Below, in pieces: positions 7,024 through 8,525 of a stretch of 8,525 bases of DNA (positions within the stretch are counted from its first letter, which is position 1; each line of letters opens with the position of its first letter). The notes below the pieces were generated by a model. That model had not been told where the DNA came from, ran no database searches, and worked only from the letters and a program-made list of their open reading frames with translations. The stretch is taken from the NCBI GenBank assembly GCA_022566355.1, contig JADFJB010000161.1, positions 1 through 8,525 of the forward strand, read 5' to 3'. The DNA is from a candidate division KSB1 bacterium (GTDB taxonomy: Bacteria > Zhuqueibacterota > JdFR-76 > DREG01). Made by a program: the position numbers and the translations under genes.

Positions 7024-7785
7024 TCATAACCTGCCATAGTAAACCTGTGTTTTATACTCAAAACGAACCTTACCGGAAATATTGTGTGCTGCAAAAATCT
7101 GTTCAATTTCAGCCATCATCGGTTTATGATTCGGATGGCTGGCATTCGGTGCGTAAGAGGACGATAATAACCTTCCTTTGAGAGCCTCGAGATCGAAATC
7201 CTGAGAATTTGAGAAGATGGCTGTATTAAATGTTGAAGGTAAATAGAATTTCGTTACCACCTTCGCATCCATTAGCTTGTGGTCTACCTGGCCGTAATCA
7301 GTCGAATGGGTTGTCAGCAGGTCTTCGTAAGCTTGTAAAAATGGTGATGGGCCGGTTTTTAGTTCATTCCAAACAAGAACTACCCAGCCCTTTGGTATTA
7401 AAATGCGGCGAAACTCCTGTTTGGCCTTCTCGTGATCGAACCAGTGAAATGCCTGCGCAGAAGTGATGATGTCTACAGAATGATCGTCGAGTGTTGTCGC
7501 TTCTGCATCACCGGTGATGCTGGAAAATTGTTTGTTACTTGCCAAAATTCGTTCGGCCTCTGCGCGCATTTCAGGGTTAGGCTCCACCGCAAAAACGGCA
7601 TTGCCATTGTCTAACAGGAATTTAGTGAAAATGCCGGTTCCGGATCCGATGTCGGCGATGATGGATCCAGGCGTTAAATTACATTTTTCTTTTAATAAAT
7701 TTAGTATTTTTGCTGGGTACCCTGGCCGGTATTTAGTGTAGTTTCCTACCCGGTCTGAGAATCTTTGGGTTGGATTTTTGTTCAT
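7024..7785 (-). CDS. Class I SAM-dependent methyltransferase
   Basis: The 253-residue cytosolic protein has a full Methyltransf_11-type Rossmann core. FSDRVGNYTKYRPGYP (9-24) is a lead-in typical of the yeast TMT1/YcgJ-like branch. Motif I is IIADIGSGTGIFT (42-54), the acidic residue that holds the SAM ribose is E68 in VFAVEPN, motif II is TGDAEATTLD (91-100), followed by ITSAQAFHWFD (107-117) and the post-III strand GWVVLVWN (133-140). The C-terminal part (about 145-253) is the variable substrate cap. The family includes small-molecule methyltransferases (for example of trans-aconitate or related acids) and no substrate can be named here. An in-frame TAA two codons before the ATG fixes this start as the most upstream ATG; AAGGAG lies 23 bases ahead, too far to be a normal ribosome-binding site. 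Neighbours give no pathway clue. Confidence 0.88.
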   Translation of the reverse strand: MNKNPTQRFSDRVGNYTKYRPGYPAKILNLLKEKCNLTPGSIIADIGSGTGIFTKFLLDNGNAVFAVEPNPEMRAEAERILASNKQFSSITGDAEATTLDDHSVDIITSAQAFHWFDHEKAKQEFRRILIPKGWVVLVWNELKTGPSPFLQAYEDLLTTHSTDYGQVDHKLMDAKVVTKFYLPSTFNTAIFSNSQDFDLEALKGRLLSSSYAPNASHPNHKPMMAEIEQIFAAHNISGKVRFEYKTQVYYGRL

Positions 7786-7830
7786 GGTTTACACTGAAGC
7801 TTTGTTGACTCCTTAAGTGGTCTGGTTCAT

Positions 7831-7848
7831 AAATACGGTGTCGTATTT
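7831..7848. repeat. Small perfect hairpin or operator upstream of the methyltransferase
   Basis: AAATACG (7831-7837) and CGTATTT (7842-7848) form a perfect inverted repeat around the four bases GTGT. It lies about 45-65 bases upstream of the methyltransferase start, where a dimeric repressor site would be expected, but an RNA hairpin is equally possible. Confidence 0.35.
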
Positions 7849-7891
7849 TCAAATAGAGCTATTGAGCTGTAGAAATTTGTTTATCTCAATT

Positions 7892-7966
7892 ACCCCTCCT
7901 AACCTCCCCTTATCAAGGGGAGGAATTTCCCCTCCTTGTTTAAGGAGGGGGTAGGGGAGGTTACCC
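7892..7966. repeat. GC-rich compound palindromic repeat element
   Basis: Two perfect 9-bp hairpins stand side by side: CCTCCCCTT/AAGGGGAGG (7903-7911, 7915-7923; loop ATC) and CCCCTCCTT/AAGGAGGGG (7929-7937, 7942-7950; loop GTTT). In an alternative fold the outer arms TAACCTCCCCT (7900-7910) and AGGGGAGGTTA (7953-7963) pair over 11 bp and enclose the second hairpin. CCCCTCCT occurs twice as a direct repeat (7893, 7929), as does GGGGAGG (7917, 7954). Strong strand asymmetry, GC content and position between genes fit a dispersed REP/MITE-type element; it may also stop transcription from the PD40-like gene upstream. No coding potential is seen. Confidence 0.7.
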
Positions 7967-7992
7967 GGAATCAATGCCAAACTTATTAAACC

Positions 7993-8525
7993 TTATTCCA
8001 AATCCTCGGCCACAAAAACAATTTGATTGCCTTTGGGATTCACGGCAATTCTGCTGATGTTTTTAATTCCTGAACTGGAAAAGTCTGCAATTTCGTGCCA
8101 ATGTTTTGTTTTTCCAGGCATGTATTCATATAGTTTAGCGCCATTTCCCATAACGATTCTGCCATCCGCGGTCCAGGCATAATCCTCACTGCCGGGTATG
8201 GTTTTGATTAAATAATCGATCTCATAATTTATCAGTGAAAGACTGGTGATAAACCATGGCTCTTGAGAAATTTTATGGACGAAACTGACGGCATTGATAC
8301 CTGGAATTTTATGGAGAGAGCGGCCGACATTGCCGACAAAGGTTTCGGTTTTCCCGGTTCGTACATCTGCAATCTGCAAAGTAGGCGGGTTGCCCAGGAT
8401 AAACATGAAAACCTGATTCGGATTTCCCCATGCATGATAGCCGACCGGCATCACGTCATTCAATACAAGGGTTGGCGAGCCGCCATCTATTGGAAATTTC
8501 CACAATCTTTGCCTGGAATCACTTT
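7993..8525 (-). CDS. TolB/PD40-like beta-propeller protein, C-terminal part
   Basis: The reading frame runs off the right edge; the last 176 residues are present and the true start is outside the window. A TTG at 8505 is an internal leucine, because the frame continues upstream as SDSRQR before LWKFPIDGG. The phrase RQRLWKFPIDGGSPTLVL is a typical PD40/TolB propeller strand set, and later repeats include LQIADVRTGKTETFVG, EDYAWTADGRIVMGNGAKLYEY and ISRIAVNPKGNQIVFVAED near the C-terminus. Such proteins are usually exported and bind partners or peptides, and some are fused to peptidase or kinase domains, which could lie in the missing N-terminal part. The gene ends in TAA and is followed by the GC-rich palindromic repeat. 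Confidence 0.8.
   Translation of the reverse strand, partial: SDSRQRLWKFPIDGGSPTLVLNDVMPVGYHAWGNPNQVFMFILGNPPTLQIADVRTGKTETFVGNVGRSLHKIPGINAVSFVHKISQEPWFITSLSLINYEIDYLIKTIPGSEDYAWTADGRIVMGNGAKLYEYMPGKTKHWHEIADFSSSGIKNISRIAVNPKGNQIVFVAEDLE

Noticed and set aside
8232-8505. Gene start at 8505 for the propeller protein
   Set aside because: The frame stays open to the window edge with family-like residues (SDSRQR) before the TTG codon, so the gene is partial and not a short complete one.

Overview
This is an AT-rich bacterial chromosomal segment with seven protein genes, one of them cut by the right edge. The mix of a secreted M24 peptidase, a secreted PQQ-like beta-propeller, a TPR lipid-or-envelope-type protein and a TolB/PD40-like propeller suggests a Gram-negative, probably of the FCB group (Bacteroidota, Calditrichota, Marinimicrobia or a related candidate phylum). 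Several starts carry Shine-Dalgarno-like sequences (AAGGA, AAGGG, GAGGG), which argues against a typical Bacteroidota. The taxonomic guess is an inference from style and is weak.

Layout from left to right. Positions 1-144 hold three short palindromes and no gene. Two minus-strand genes follow: a secreted Xaa-Pro aminopeptidase-like M24 peptidase (145-1614) and, upstream of it, a 501-residue membrane protein (1722-3227). The membrane protein joins a phytol/dolichol-kinase-like half to a DUF92 (phytyl-phosphate-kinase-like) half. Next comes a 545-base, very AT-rich gap, then two plus-strand genes whose stop and start codons overlap: uracil phosphoribosyltransferase upp (3773-4399) and a secreted TPR-like protein (4399-5445). 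The rest is on the minus strand: a secreted PQQ-like beta-propeller protein (5519-6865), a class I SAM methyltransferase (7024-7785), a GC-rich palindromic repeat (7892-7966), and the C-terminal part of a TolB/PD40-like beta-propeller protein (7993 to the right edge).

The most notable item is the gap between the divergent genes. It carries five perfect matches to the DnaA box TTATNCACA, all in one orientation: a pair spaced 10 bp and a triplet spaced exactly 11 bp. A 13-bp perfect inverted repeat lies between the two clusters, and the triplet is followed by about 150 bp of extremely AT-rich DNA. This is the architecture of a chromosomal replication origin (oriC), here next to upp rather than dnaA. 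Flanking genes transcribe away from it, as expected near an origin, although the genes beyond 5500 do not. No tRNA, rRNA, CRISPR array or transposase was seen.
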